A stretch of 23,973 bases of DNA from Chrysochromulina tobinii (Eukaryota > Haptophyta > Prymnesiales > Chrysochromulinaceae), in NCBI GenBank assembly GCA_001275005.1, contig JWZX01001015.1, positions 1-23,973 on the forward strand. The letters run 5' to 3'. The notes under the pieces were generated by a model. It worked only from the letters and a program-made list of their open reading frames with translations. It had not been told where the DNA came from and did not search any database. Of the stretch, positions 1-9,050 are shown one piece after another (the stretch's first letter is position 1; each line of letters begins with the position of its first letter). The position numbers and the translations under genes were made by a program.

Positions 1-192
1 CGACAGCACGGGCTGAACGGGAAAGGACGCGTCCTTTCCCATGGGAAAACGGACCAAAAAACCCTGAAGTTCTCAGGGCGCCTTTAAGGTTGGAGAAAAG
101 AGAGCTTTGGATCAAAGCACATGAAATAGTGATAGGAGCAAGGAGGGCGGAAGAAGAGAGGCCGAGGCTGAGAGCTTGCCTTTGATTTTGGC

Positions 193-1749
193 ATGAACGA
201 AAAAAGAGCCCACGGTTTCATGCCCTCGTTACATTTCGCGGAACCGTCGTACTGGGAACTTTTATTACCGGGCATGGCGTCCACCTTGGCGTCCACGTAC
301 GCGCCCGTGGAAACCCGTCCGGCCGTTCAGGTAGCTTCGAAGACGCTCTCGAAGCATGGGAAATTCTCGACGACCAACGTGTTCAAGCTCGCCGGCACCG
401 CCGCCGCCGCGCCCGTCGATGGTGTGGTGACCGTTGTCAAGTCCATCGAGGAGGCGGCATCGTTGCACATGTGGCAGCAGGGTGACGAGGAGATGTACAC
501 GCTGCAGCACGTGCAAGAGCGCTTCTTCAACCGCTTCCACCCCGAGGTTGTGCAGCTCCTAAGCAGTGTATGGTGGCCCACAGCGCTCCGTGGCTTGCCA
601 ATTGAGGGTTGGGATGGCGACACCCTACGAACATGGTCAATGCCGCAGCGCAACCACGCATTGATGATCGTCAAGCTGTGTAGGGCGCTGCTCGAGCCGG
701 GCGAGCCTTGGGACGCGGCTGAGGCCGAGCGGTTCGCGTGCACGGCGTGGGAGGAGGACACCAAGGGCACCCATGTGCTCAATCGCATCCGGTTTTGTGA
801 CTCAATCTTTGAGGTGGCCGACATTTGGACGCTGTCGACAGAGGCAGACGAGTACGTCGCTTTTTTGCGCAGGCTGATGGACGCGGTGGGCGAGCCACCC
901 CAAGGCTGGAAGTGCAACGAGGACATAGTGAGCGTGCTCGGTGACAGATTTCCGAGCAAGGCCGAGCGGGCCAAAAGGATACATTCGCACAAGCAGCGGA
1001 CGGCGAATGTGCAAATCCAGGCGCACGCACGGCGGATGAAGCAGCAGAAGATCTTTAGGAAGAAGCGGGCATCTGCCATCAAAATCCAGGCCCAGGCGCG
1101 CCGAAAGCAGGCGAGCTTCAGCGGAGGCGTGCATGTGCTCGACATGCTGCACGAACAAAAGACGACGACGATTGCCTTGGCCATGCCCGACCGGCACCAC
1201 GCGTCGCGCTACTTGCTGCCAAAGCCGCGGCCGCCCACGCGGCTACTGGACCGGCAGAAGCAAGCGAATATCGGGTTGCGACAGACGCGCAGCTTGCCCT
1301 CCTTGGATCGTGCACAGATCGCCTATGAGTCGCCCGAGGGAAGAACTGGGCAAGCCACAAAGCTCCGTCTCCGACGCGCTCGGACGCCCAAGCTTCATCT
1401 TAGTCAGCTGGCTGCTCCAACAGGGCCGCTGGGCGTGATGCGCTATGTGGACCAGGTAGGCAATCTGCGAGTCGCGCGCAACTTTATGGAGGTGAGCGAT
1501 TTTGTGAGCCCAAGGCGTCTCGCGCCGCTCCCCGCACTCGACTCGCCAATCGGCGGCATCCTGGGCGGGTTTGTGAGCCCGCCGACGCGTCTCGTGCCGC
1601 TCGCCCCCCAAAGCGCGGCGCCGATAGGTGGCATGCACAGGTCACTTGACGTGCACCGTCGGTTGATGAGGGAGCCGAAACGCCAGCCGCCATCCACCGC
1701 CTTCGGCAGTCTCTACTCCACTATCTTGAAGGGCCAATTCTCTTTTTGA
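193..1749 (+). CDS. IQ-motif (calmodulin-binding-like) hypothetical protein
   Basis: Intronless frame of 518 residues from ATG at 193 to TGA. I do not recognise a named family. Residues ~95-250 look like a folded helical region containing the only Trp-rich stretch (QLLSSVWWPTALRGLP, WDGDTLRTWSMPQRN). Residues ~268-310 hold two IQ-like motifs (VQIQAHARRMKQQ and IKIQAQARRKQ), the usual calmodulin or EF-hand light-chain docking helix. The last ~200 residues are basic, low in predicted structure, and contain a repeated FVSPxRLxPL segment (near nt 1500-1530 and 1570-1605). In-frame ATGs at 220 and 274 are alternative starts. IQ motifs are common in axonemal and cytoskeletal proteins of protists, so a flagellar or cytoskeletal role is possible, but nothing in the sequence proves it. 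Codon use and GC match the neighbours. Confidence 0.72.
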   Translation: MNEKRAHGFMPSLHFAEPSYWELLLPGMASTLASTYAPVETRPAVQVASKTLSKHGKFSTTNVFKLAGTAAAAPVDGVVTVVKSIEEAASLHMWQQGDEEMYTLQHVQERFFNRFHPEVVQLLSSVWWPTALRGLPIEGWDGDTLRTWSMPQRNHALMIVKLCRALLEPGEPWDAAEAERFACTAWEEDTKGTHVLNRIRFCDSIFEVADIWTLSTEADEYVAFLRRLMDAVGEPPQGWKCNEDIVSVLGDRFPSKAERAKRIHSHKQRTANVQIQAHARRMKQQKIFRKKRASAIKIQAQARRKQASFSGGVHVLDMLHEQKTTTIALAMPDRHHASRYLLPKPRPPTRLLDRQKQANIGLRQTRSLPSLDRAQIAYESPEGRTGQATKLRLRRARTPKLHLSQLAAPTGPLGVMRYVDQVGNLRVARNFMEVSDFVSPRRLAPLPALDSPIGGILGGFVSPPTRLVPLAPQSAAPIGGMHRSLDVHRRLMREPKRQPPSTAFGSLYSTILKGQFSF

Positions 1750-2078
1750 AGTACAGCTGTGTGTGAAAGGGTACGAGGTTCTAGCTGCTCACGATAGGGG
1801 CTCCGTGCACCAGCGTGTCCCCAGACGCTGCATCTTCGACCGACCGAAGGCATGACCGAAGGCCACACACCGGCCCAAGGCAACGCACGTGTGAGCGCGT
1901 GCACTTACTTCTCCCCTTACCGGAGGGTAGATACGGGAGGCTTGGTGAGTTGCGGCTGGTCCACGACGGCTGGGCCGCGACGAAACTCACGGCGCTTTTT
2001 CGTCATTTGCGCGGCGTCTATCGCCGCTCGTCCGCGCCCTCGTCGGTGCGCGCGCGCGCTTCAGTTCGCTGACAACCA
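1750..2078. other. Intergenic: 3' end of IQ gene / promoter of SKI2 gene
   Basis: Same-strand spacer of about 330 bp. The short overlapping frames here show no domain and look like GC-rich chance frames. I see no clear TATA box or poly(A) signal. The upstream part presumably holds the 3' UTR of the IQ gene, and the CG-rich part near 1990-2070 the start region of the helicase gene. Confidence 0.5.
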
Positions 2079-5000
2079 ATGCGCCTGCTCGCACGACTAC
2101 CTCAGCTCCATCTCTCGCTCAATCTCACGAGTGAGGAGCGTGACGAGGGTCGCCGCGAGCTCGAGCTCCTCTTCGGCTCGGAGACGCACGCTGACGATGA
2201 GGTCGAGCATGACGAGGTGGACGCCGCCGATCAGGGACGCGGCGAGGCTGATGGAGAAGAAAAGGACGCGCTCGACGAGGCTGAAGTGATGGAGCCCGTC
2301 GTTGATGGGATTGACTGCGACGGTGCCGACGTGCAAGAGACGATGGCTGCTCTTGCTGCTGCGGATGCGGCAGCGAGTGCTGCAGAGGCGGCCGCGCTGT
2401 CGGCCGCCGAGGTGGACGTGATCCAGCACACGTCCGACGCAGCCGAGGCCGCGGCGGCGGCGGCGGCGGAGCAGGAAATGGCAGCTGAGGAGGAGGCGCT
2501 GCTCCATCCCGATTGCGCCTTGCAGGCGGTCTGGGCGCGCGTGGACACTTCAGACGTGGACGACTTTGCATCTCGCGTGCCTCGGCCGGCGATCACGTAT
2601 CCGTTCGAGCTGGACGAGTTCCAAAAGCGAGCGGTGGTGCGGCTCGAGCAGAACGAGGACGTGTTCGTGTGCGCGCACACCTCCGCCGGCAAGACGGTTG
2701 TCGCCGAGTACGCCGTCGCGCTTGCCCTCCGTCACAGGACGCGGGCGGTGTACACGTCGCCTGTGAAGGCCCTGTCGAACCAAAAGTTCAGAGAGCTGCG
2801 GCAGCGCTTCGGCGAGGCGGCGGTGGGGCTGCTCACGGGCGACGCCTCCATCCAGCCCCTGGCACCGTGCCTCATCGTCACGACGGAGATCCTACGAGGT
2901 ATGATCCAGCGCCGCTCGGCGCTCATTGACGAGATCGAGTTCGTCATCTTTGATGAGGTGCACTACATCAACGACATCGAGCGCGGGGTGGTGTGGGAGG
3001 AGACGATCATCAGGTGATTGGCCCAAATCGGCGGCCTCTGATTCCATCCGGGGGCCTCTGATTCCATATGCAGATGCACCCCGTCCCTTCCTTCACTATT
3101 TCTAATCGAGCCCTGATCGATCCCTAATTACACCCCTTCCTTCACTATCTCGAATCGAGCCCTGATCGATCCCTAATCGATCCCTAATGAGTCATTTCCG
3201 CCCCCCCCACTACTCGAATCCGCAGCCTGCCGCCTTCGTGCCGCGTCGTCTGCCTCTCTGCCACCGTCCCCAACCCTCTCGAATGTGCCTCGTGGATTGG
3301 GCTGACCAAGCAGCGCCTCGTACACGTCATCACCACGGAGAGGCGCCCGACGCCGCTACGTCACTGTGTGTACGCCGGTGGGCGGCTCTGGCAGCTCGTC
3401 GGCGAAGATCGATCCTTCGACCATGCGTGCTATGCCCAGGTACTCCTTGATTGCGCTTCATTGCGATTGATTGCGCTTGATTGCGATCGATCCTTCGATC
3501 ATGCGTGCTATGCCCAGGTACTCCTTGATTGCGCTTGATTGCGCTGATTGCGCTTGATTGAGATTGATTGCGCTGGATTGTGCTTGATTGCGCTTGATTG
3601 CGATCGATCCTTCGACCATGCGATGCCCAGGCGGCGAAGGCACACAAGCTCCATAGAGGCGACGGAGGAGGAGGCAAGGGCGGCGGCAAGGGCGGCGGCA
3701 AGGGCGGCGGCAGGGGCGGCGGCAGCGGCGGCGGCGGCGGCGAGGAGTATTGGGTGTCGCTGCTGAGTATGCTTCAGCGCGAGAATCTCTTACCGGCGGT
3801 GGTCTTCTCCTTCTCAAAGGCACGCTGCGATGAGATCGCGTTTGGGCTCGCTGGCCGACTCCATCAGCTGAGTAGCGTGGCCGAGAGCGCCGAGGTGGGC
3901 ACCTTCTTCGACGCGTGCCTCGAGCGCATCCGGCCTGAGGAGCGCTCGCTTCCACAGCTGGTACGCCTTGGATGGCCTCGGATGGCCTCTGATGGCCTCT
4001 GCTTGCCATTGAATGGCTTCCGCATGGCTTGGGGCGGCAGGTGCGATCTCCCTTGATTGCGCTTGATTGAATGGCCTCCGCATGGCTTGGGGCGGCAGGT
4101 GCGATCTCCCTTGATTGCGCTTGATTGCGGCAGGTGCGAGCAAAGGAGCTGCTGCTGTGCGGCGTGGGTGTGCACCACTCGGGGATGCTGCCCCTCGTGC
4201 GCGAGATTGTCGAGATGCTCTTCTCGCGCAATCTCCTCAAGGTGCTCTTCGCCACGGAGACGTTTGCGATCGGTGTGAACATGCCCGCGCGCTCCGTGAT
4301 CTTCAACGGCGTGCGCAAGAACGATGGGCGCTCCTTCCGCGAGCTATGGGCTGGCGAGTACGTCATTGGTTGCCCATTGATTTCGTCATTGATTGCCCAT
4401 TGATTGCGTCATTGGTTGCAATCAGAGCTATGGGCTGGCGAGTACGTCATTGGTTGCGTCCTCTGATTGCGTCATTGATTGCAATCAGAGCTCTGGGCTG
4501 GCGAGTACGTCCTCTGATTGCCCATTGATTGCGTCATTGGTTGCAATCAGAGCTATGGGCTGGCGAGTACGTCATTGGTTGCCCATTGATTGCGTCATTG
4601 ATTGCGTCATTGATTGCCTCTTGATTGCCTCTTGATTGCCTCTTGATTGCCGGTTGATGGGTTCGCTCTTCAGGTACACACAGATGAGCGGGCGGGCGGG
4701 CCGTCGCGGCATCGACGCCCACGGCATAGTGATCATTGCCGGGGATGAGCTGATCGATCCCTCCCGCCTCGAGGCGATCATTCTCGGGCAGCCTCCCAAA
4801 TTAGTGTCGCAATTCGGGATGACCTACTCGATGCTCCTCAACCTGATCCGAAGCCCAGATCGCACGAGCTACGCGCAGATGATCTCCCAGTCGTTCGCGT
4901 CGTATCGGGCGCGCACGGCCTCGGCGCAGCTGCACTCAGCACGCGCTCGCCTCGAGGCGCAGCTGGCGGCGCTGCCGCTGCCGACGCCGACGCCGCGCCG

Positions 5001-8000
5001 CGCGTTGCTTCGGGCAGCTGACGACGCGGAGATGGCGAGCTCGACAATCTCACGTGGAGCTGCCGACGCGGAGATGGCGAGCTCGACAATCTCACGCGGA
5101 GCTGCCGACGCCGATGCTGCTGTTGAGAGCGGTGGCGGAGGCACGGTGACCATTGAGCGCCAAGATGAGCGCGCGACCCTCGCCACGTATTATGATCTGC
5201 TCGAGGCCGCGACCAACACGGCGCTCGACCTGATCCGCGCCGCACGCAGCCTCCCCGGGGGGGGCCGGCGCCTTCTGCCGTCGGGTCGAGTGGTGGTTAC
5301 ACGGGATGTCGGGGACGCCCGGGACGGCGCCGTGGTACGGCCGCGCTTGGCATTGCTGCTGACGGCGATGACCGAAGACCTGCCGCCGCCGCCACCACAT
5401 GCATCGCCCCAGACGCTACCGGTGCTAGGGGGGCCTCTGCCGCATGCCACGCGGGAGGAGGAGGAGGAGGCAGCGTCGCCGCCGGTGCCGCAGGTGCCGC
5501 CGCCGGAGCCTCCGTCGGTGCATGCAAGTGCTCACCACGGCGCTCCCCTCTCTCCCCCCCCACAGGTACCGCCGCGCGCCTCGTCTGCGCCGGCGTCGAT
5601 GCCGGCGGCGCCCACAACGGCGGCTACCGGTACCGCGGACGCAGCAACCGAGGCCACCAAACCCGCGGCTGCCGCCCGGCTGCGCTGCCTGATCGCGTCG
5701 CAGGAGAACGGCGCGTCGCCGCATCCCCTCGATGGGTTTGGAGTGGCGCCACGTGTCCACGCGCGCCCGCCATGGCGCCCACCGACGCGCCTCGCGTGCG
5801 GCTCGGGCGCCGTGGTGGGCGCCATGATGGGCGGCGGCAATCAGGGCGCCATGGTGGGCGGCGGTTATGAGGGCGCGGATGGCAAGGACGGCGGCGCTGG
5901 AGGCGATGAAGGCGATGAAGGCGCCGTGGTGGGCGGGTGCGGCGGACGCATCGCCGGGCGCCGTGGTGGGCGCGGCGCTGGCCGCGGCGGGCGTGGCGGC
6001 CGCGGTGCCTCCGCTTGCACTGTTGTGCATCTCCCGGGTGCCTCCGCCGCCGCGGCCTCCTCCGCTCCGTCAATGACCTGGGAGATAGTGGAGATCGAGG
6101 CATCACACATCATCGCTCTGAGTACGCTGCGGCTCAACGTCCCTCAGTCCCTCGCGACCGCGACGGCGCTCGACCTCGCCAGTGTGGGCGCTGAGACGGG
6201 CGCTCACCATGGCGCCGCGCTGCTCAAGCTCGCTCAACAACTCTCTCTCCTCCAACGCAAGCATCGCTTCCTACCGGTGCCTCTCATCGACCCGATCGCC
6301 GACGTGCACTTCAGCGCCCAGCCCACCTCAGCTTGCGAAGTGACAGCCGCCGCCTCCGCCTCCGCCTCCGCCTCCGCCGCCGCCGCCGCCGCCGCCGCCG
6401 CCCCCGCCGAAAAAGGGCGGGGCGGTCGTAGCGGCCGTGGGCTGGGCGTCGTGGTGGGCGGCCGTGGGGGGCGCGGTGGCCGAGGGGTGAGCGTGACGGC
6501 GAAGGTGGCGATGGGCGCGACTGACGGAGCGGCCGGCGCCGAGGTGGGCGGCAGCAGCCGCGTCGGCGATGATGGCGCCGTGGTGGGCGAATCCGACGGC
6601 GGTGGCGCCGGGTATCCGTCGCCTCTGGCCGCGATGGTCGCCCGTCTCTCGCGTTCTCTTCAGGAGCATCGCTCCGCCCTCCAAGCCCACCCGTACAGCT
6701 CGCACGCCGAGATTGCAATCCTCATCAGCGCCGAGGCGCAGCGGCGAGCGCTGCTCGGCGAGATTGCGGAGATCGATCGGGTGAGATTGCGAGATTGCGA
6801 GATTGCGAGATTGCGAGATTGCGGAGATCGATCGGGTGTGCGCGGCCAAAGCCGTGCACCTGCCTTGCATGCATGTGCTCACCACGGCGCCGCCCCTTCC
6901 CCACAGGTGTGCGCGGCCAAGGCGGTGCACCTGCTGCCCGGGGCGGCGCGCCGGCTCGCTGTGCTTGAGCAGCTCGGCTACCTGCTACCTGCCGTCTCCG
7001 CAGACGAGTCCGCAGCCGAGTCCGCAGACGAGTCCGCAGACGAGGCTCCGGGCAGCAGGTTGTCGCTCAAGGGACGCGTGGCATGCGTCCTCACGACGAC
7101 TGCCGACTCACTCATCTTGACGGAGGCGGTGTGTGATTGCCACTGATTGCCACTGATTCCCACTGATTGCCACTGACTGCCACTCCTCTTGAAGGAGGCG
7201 TGCTCACCACGGCGCCCGCTCGACCTCAGGTGTGTACGGGGCTGCTCCATCCTCTGAGCGTGCCCGAATGCTGCGCGCTCCTCTCGACCTTCGTGGCCAA
7301 AGGGAAGCTCAGGACGGCGCCCAAGCTGCCGCCGGCGCTCGTGGCCGCCCATGAGTCACTTCTGGTCCTCGCGCGCCGACTCGCTACCTTACAGGTGCAA
7401 TCGCCGTTGATGGCCCGTTGGTGACCGCTAATTGCCCGATGATGACCGATGATGGCCGCTGATGACCTCTGATGACCTCTGATGACCTCTGATGACCTTC
7501 CTGATGACCTCGGATGACCGCAGATGACCTCTGATGGCCCTCTATGGCCGCTAATTGGCCGCTGATCGCCGCTGATCGCCGCTGATCGGCCACTGATGAC
7601 GACTGATGGCGCCTTGTGACGTTTCAGGTCGAGGCGGGAGTGCTCGAGACGACGCCGGACGAGCACGTGAGCGCGACGCTCAACACGGCGCTCATGGGTG
7701 CCGCGTTCCATTGGGCGAGCGGCGCGAGCTTCGAGGTGGCGTGCCAGCTCACGGATCGGAGCTGCATGCAAGTGCTCACTACGGCGCCTTCTCTCCCCAC
7801 AGGTGGCGTGCCAGCACACAGATCTATCCGAGGGCGACGTGGTGCGCATCCTCTCGAGAACCGAGGAGCTGTGCAAAGAGGTGTGCGCGCGGCGGCGCGG
7901 CGGCGCGGCGGCGGGCGGCGGGGCGGCTGCATGCGAGTGCTCACCACGGCGCCCTCCCCTCCACACAGGTGCGCGCGGCGGCGCGGCTGCTTGGCGACGC

Positions 8001-8100
8001 GCTGCTCGCCAAGAAGCTCGACGAGCTGCTCGCGGCCATCCGGCGCGATCTCGTGGCTGCCCCCAGCTTGTACACCACCGGCGGGATGGCGGGCTGGTGA
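2079..8100 (+). CDS. SKI2: SKI2-like DExH-box RNA helicase (cytoplasmic exosome cofactor), 11 exons
   Basis: Proposed exons: 2079-3013, 3226-3439, 3631-3960, 4134-4357, 4674-5493, 5566-6780, 6907-7128, 7230-7394, 7628-7735, 7803-7880, 7969-8100. They sum to 4443 nt (1480 aa) with matching phases throughout. Motifs: I AHTSAGKT (~199-206), Ia SPVKALSNQ, Ib TGD, II DEVH (~292-295), III SAT (~323-325, restored by the first splice), then [39 protein letters not shown] and [12 protein letters not shown] (~571-580). The C-terminus (~1250-1480) matches the DSHCT domain, ending [25 protein letters not shown] and the ELPQ-like linker favour SKI2 over MTR4. SKI2 is the ATPase of the Ski complex, which feeds mRNA to the cytoplasmic exosome. 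Oddities: Ala/Glu-rich N-terminus, a Gly/Lys-rich insertion after exon 2, and a long RGG-rich insertion where the arch lies, which explain the unusual length (relatives ~1000-1250 aa). Confidence 0.9.
3014..3225 (+). other. SKI2 intron 1 (GT-AG, phase 2) with ~50-bp tandem duplication
   Basis: Donor ATCAG|GTGATT, acceptor CCGCAG|CCTG. Splicing gives [23 protein letters not shown], exactly the family pattern across motif III, so the junction is well supported. The intron holds two diverged tandem copies (about 3086-3134 and 3135-3187) of a segment containing CTTCCTTCACTAT and CGAGCCCTGATCGATCCC, plus two TGATTCCAT blocks. Confidence 0.8.
3440..3630 (+). repeat. SKI2 intron 2, built from tandem copies of the preceding exon end
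   Basis: The exon-2 end starting GATCGATCCTTCGACC (from 3408) recurs at about 3485 and 3602. Copy 2 repeats both the exon end and the first intron bases through the donor (CCCAG|GTACTCC). Copy 3 lacks GTGCT and supplies the acceptor (GCCCAG|GCGGCG). Copies are separated by TTGATTGCG arrays. Donor and acceptor therefore appear to come from copies of one exonic sequence. Confidence 0.8.
3961..4133 (+). repeat. SKI2 intron 3 with duplicated acceptor region
   Basis: Donor CAGCTG|GTACGC, acceptor GCGGCAG|GTGCGAG. The acceptor/exon-start sequence GGCGGCAGGTGCGA occurs twice more inside the intron (about 4033-4047 and 4091-4104), each within a ~58-bp tandem unit that also holds GGCCTCCGCATGGCTTGGGG and TTGATTGCGC. 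Splicing joins SLPQL to [17 protein letters not shown], which fits the SKI2 family. Confidence 0.8.
4358..4673 (+). repeat. SKI2 intron 4 with four copies of the exon-end/donor block
   Basis: The donor is GGCGA|GTACGT (phase 2) and the acceptor CTTCAG|GTACAC, giving [14 protein letters not shown]. The block GAGCTATGGGCTGGCGAGTA (exon end plus donor) begins at 4341 and recurs at about 4425, 4488 (one change) and 4550, so four near-identical donors lie in series. The spacers are TGATTGC and GCGTCATTG arrays. Confidence 0.85.
5023..5106 (+). repeat. 42-bp exonic tandem duplication in SKI2
   Basis: Two adjacent 42-nt units (5023-5064, 5065-5106) differ at one visible base and encode [14 protein letters not shown] twice, in frame, in the region following the second RecA domain. 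Confidence 0.9.
5494..5565 (+). repeat. Introner-like intron 5 of SKI2 (72 nt)
   Basis: Starts CCGCAG|GTGCCGCC and ends CCCCACAG|GTACCGCC, so the first ~13 nt repeat the next exon start. The second half is the shared module: GCATGCAAG, then TGCTCACCACGGCG, a C-rich tract and ACAG. The length is a multiple of 3 with no in-frame stop, so retention would be silent for the frame. Splicing is inferred from the five sister copies rather than from a break in the frame. Confidence 0.6.
5805..6600 (+). repeat. Low-complexity exonic region with recurring GGCGCCGTGGTGGGCG (RGG-rich insertion in SKI2)
   Basis: Six near-copies of this 16-mer lie near 5809, 5848, 5921, 5959, 6450 and 6574. They and the intervening GGC/CGT runs encode Gly/Ala/Val stretches and RGG repeats (GRGGRGGRG and similar) in the part of the helicase that should be the arch domain. 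The reverse complement contains CACCACGGCGCC, the core of the intron module found in this gene. Confidence 0.7.
6781..6906 (+). repeat. Introner-like intron 6 of SKI2 with a fossil exon junction
   Basis: After a GATTGCGA array, 6815-6835 repeats the last 21 nt of exon 6 (6760-6780). Directly after it, 6836-6865 repeats the first 30 nt of exon 7 (6907-6936; 26/30 identical). The shared module follows (TGCATGCATGTGCTCACC..CGGCGCC..CCCCACAG). The length is 126 nt, a multiple of 3 with no stop. Splicing gives [16 protein letters not shown]. Confidence 0.75.
7129..7229 (+). repeat. Introner-like intron 7 of SKI2
   Basis: Donor GAGGCG|GTGTGA, acceptor CCTCAG|GTGTGT. Three to four copies of GCCACTGATT are followed by a near-copy of the exon end (TTGAAGGAGGCG at 7189-7200 against 7117-7128) and then TGCTCACCACGGCGCCC. 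Splicing yields [17 protein letters not shown], as expected for the DSHCT region. Confidence 0.8.
7395..7627 (+). repeat. SKI2 intron 8, CTGATGACC array
   Basis: Donor TTACAG|GTGCAA, acceptor GTTTCAG|GTCGAG. Almost the whole 233 nt consists of diverged TGATGACC / TGATGGCC / TGATCGCCGC units. Unlike most introns here, I see no exon copy. Splicing joins RLATLQ to [14 protein letters not shown]. Confidence 0.8.
7736..7802 (+). repeat. Introner-like intron 9 of SKI2 (67 nt)
   Basis: The first 22 nt (7736-7757) match the first 22 nt of the next exon (7803-7824) at 20 positions. They are followed by GCATGCAAGTGCTCAC, TACGGCGCC and TCCCCACAG. Splicing gives [17 protein letters not shown], matching the family. 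Retention would frameshift. Confidence 0.85.
7881..7968 (+). repeat. Introner-like intron 10 of SKI2 (88 nt)
   Basis: It starts GTGTGCGCGCGGCGGCGCGG, a two-base-longer version of the next exon start at 7969, continues with GGCGG expansions, then GCATGCGAGTGCTCACC, ACGGCGCCCTCC and CACACAG. Splicing gives [16 protein letters not shown]. Confidence 0.85.
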
Positions 8101-9050
8101 TAATAACTGACCACGCGCGCACGCCACCGGGGCAAGCAGAATGATACGAGACCGTAAAGCGCCGTGCGCCCGGTGGGGGTGCGGCACCGGTACAGCTGTC
8201 CGGCTCGGCTGTGTTGTGCATGTCGCGGCGCGTGCTGTACGCGTAAGTCGAGACCATTTACCCGCACGAGTACCTCTACTATAATCGTATCGTATGTTAT
8301 AGATGAATTTCAAGTTGATCCGTCGGACGAGTATCTATTACGTCATGCGTCACGGTCACTCGACTGGTGCGCGGAGTAAACAACCACGCGGCACACGCAG
8401 ATCAGATGAGATGCGAACTCCGATCTCCGACGTGATCTCAGATCTGTTCGACGAAGGCGCGATCCGGTGCGACGCTGCACGCTCCAGCCACAGGCGAACG
8501 CCATGCACAGTCGACACAAGTCACAACACACATGGGTCATGCTCGTGGGCAATGAGTTCCCCATCCGTCGCCGCACACACCAAGACCAACAGAGACCATC
8601 CCCCGACCCCTCCCACACAAACTCAAACAGAGACTCCACAAACAAGGGCAGTCGCTGCACCAGACACACTGGTTCACTCAAACCCGATTGGCCGGAGGAC
8701 TCCCACGACATGGTCGGCCCATCCACGATCTCCCACAATCTCCCATAACGGCTCACGAGCCCGCACCCTTCTTGGCCTTGAGAGCGCGCCGACAATCTCC
8801 TTTGGTACTTGTAGTGCTTGACGCACTCCGCCCACCGGCGCGGCAGTCACTTAGGCGAACGCAGGCACCGCTGATTGCCTCTGATTGCTCCGGCTCATTG
8901 ACATAATTGCCGCCCGGAACCGGCATCGCGAGTGCTGTGTGGACTTACGACTTAGTGATAGTATGGAGTCTCGTGAGGCGTGAGCAATCTGGAAAAGGGC
9001 CTCTGCCAGAGGTGTACCGTGAACACGCGGTACGTTCCCAAAAGTCCCCT
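8101..9050. other. Convergent intergenic region, no supported gene
   Basis: Lies between the stop of SKI2 (+) and the stop of the cytochrome b5 gene (-), so it should hold two 3' UTRs. It is less GC-rich than the genes, with AT-rich stretches near 8270-8345. Frames such as that at 8303-8821 show no convincing domain; one has an isolated VMRHGHST string, judged chance. I see no clear terminator or poly(A) signal. Confidence 0.5.

Noticed and set aside
5425-6930. Long antisense frames (5425-6030 and 6328-6930, minus)
   Set aside because: They mirror the SKI2 exon in a GC-rich low-complexity region and encode only Arg/Ala/His-rich sequence with no domain.
2079-8100. Helicase as MTR4 rather than SKI2
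   Set aside because: [20 protein letters not shown] and the SFSKARCDE / LPQ..GVHHSG region fit SKI2 better. MTR4 relatives usually have DEIHYMRD and SATIPN. Decided from memory of the families, so a tree would settle it.
8303-8821. Frame with VMRHGHST, resembling the RHGxS motif of histidine phosphatases
   Set aside because: Only the five-residue motif fits. No further family motif follows, and the rest is low-complexity, so chance is likelier than a broken phosphatase gene.
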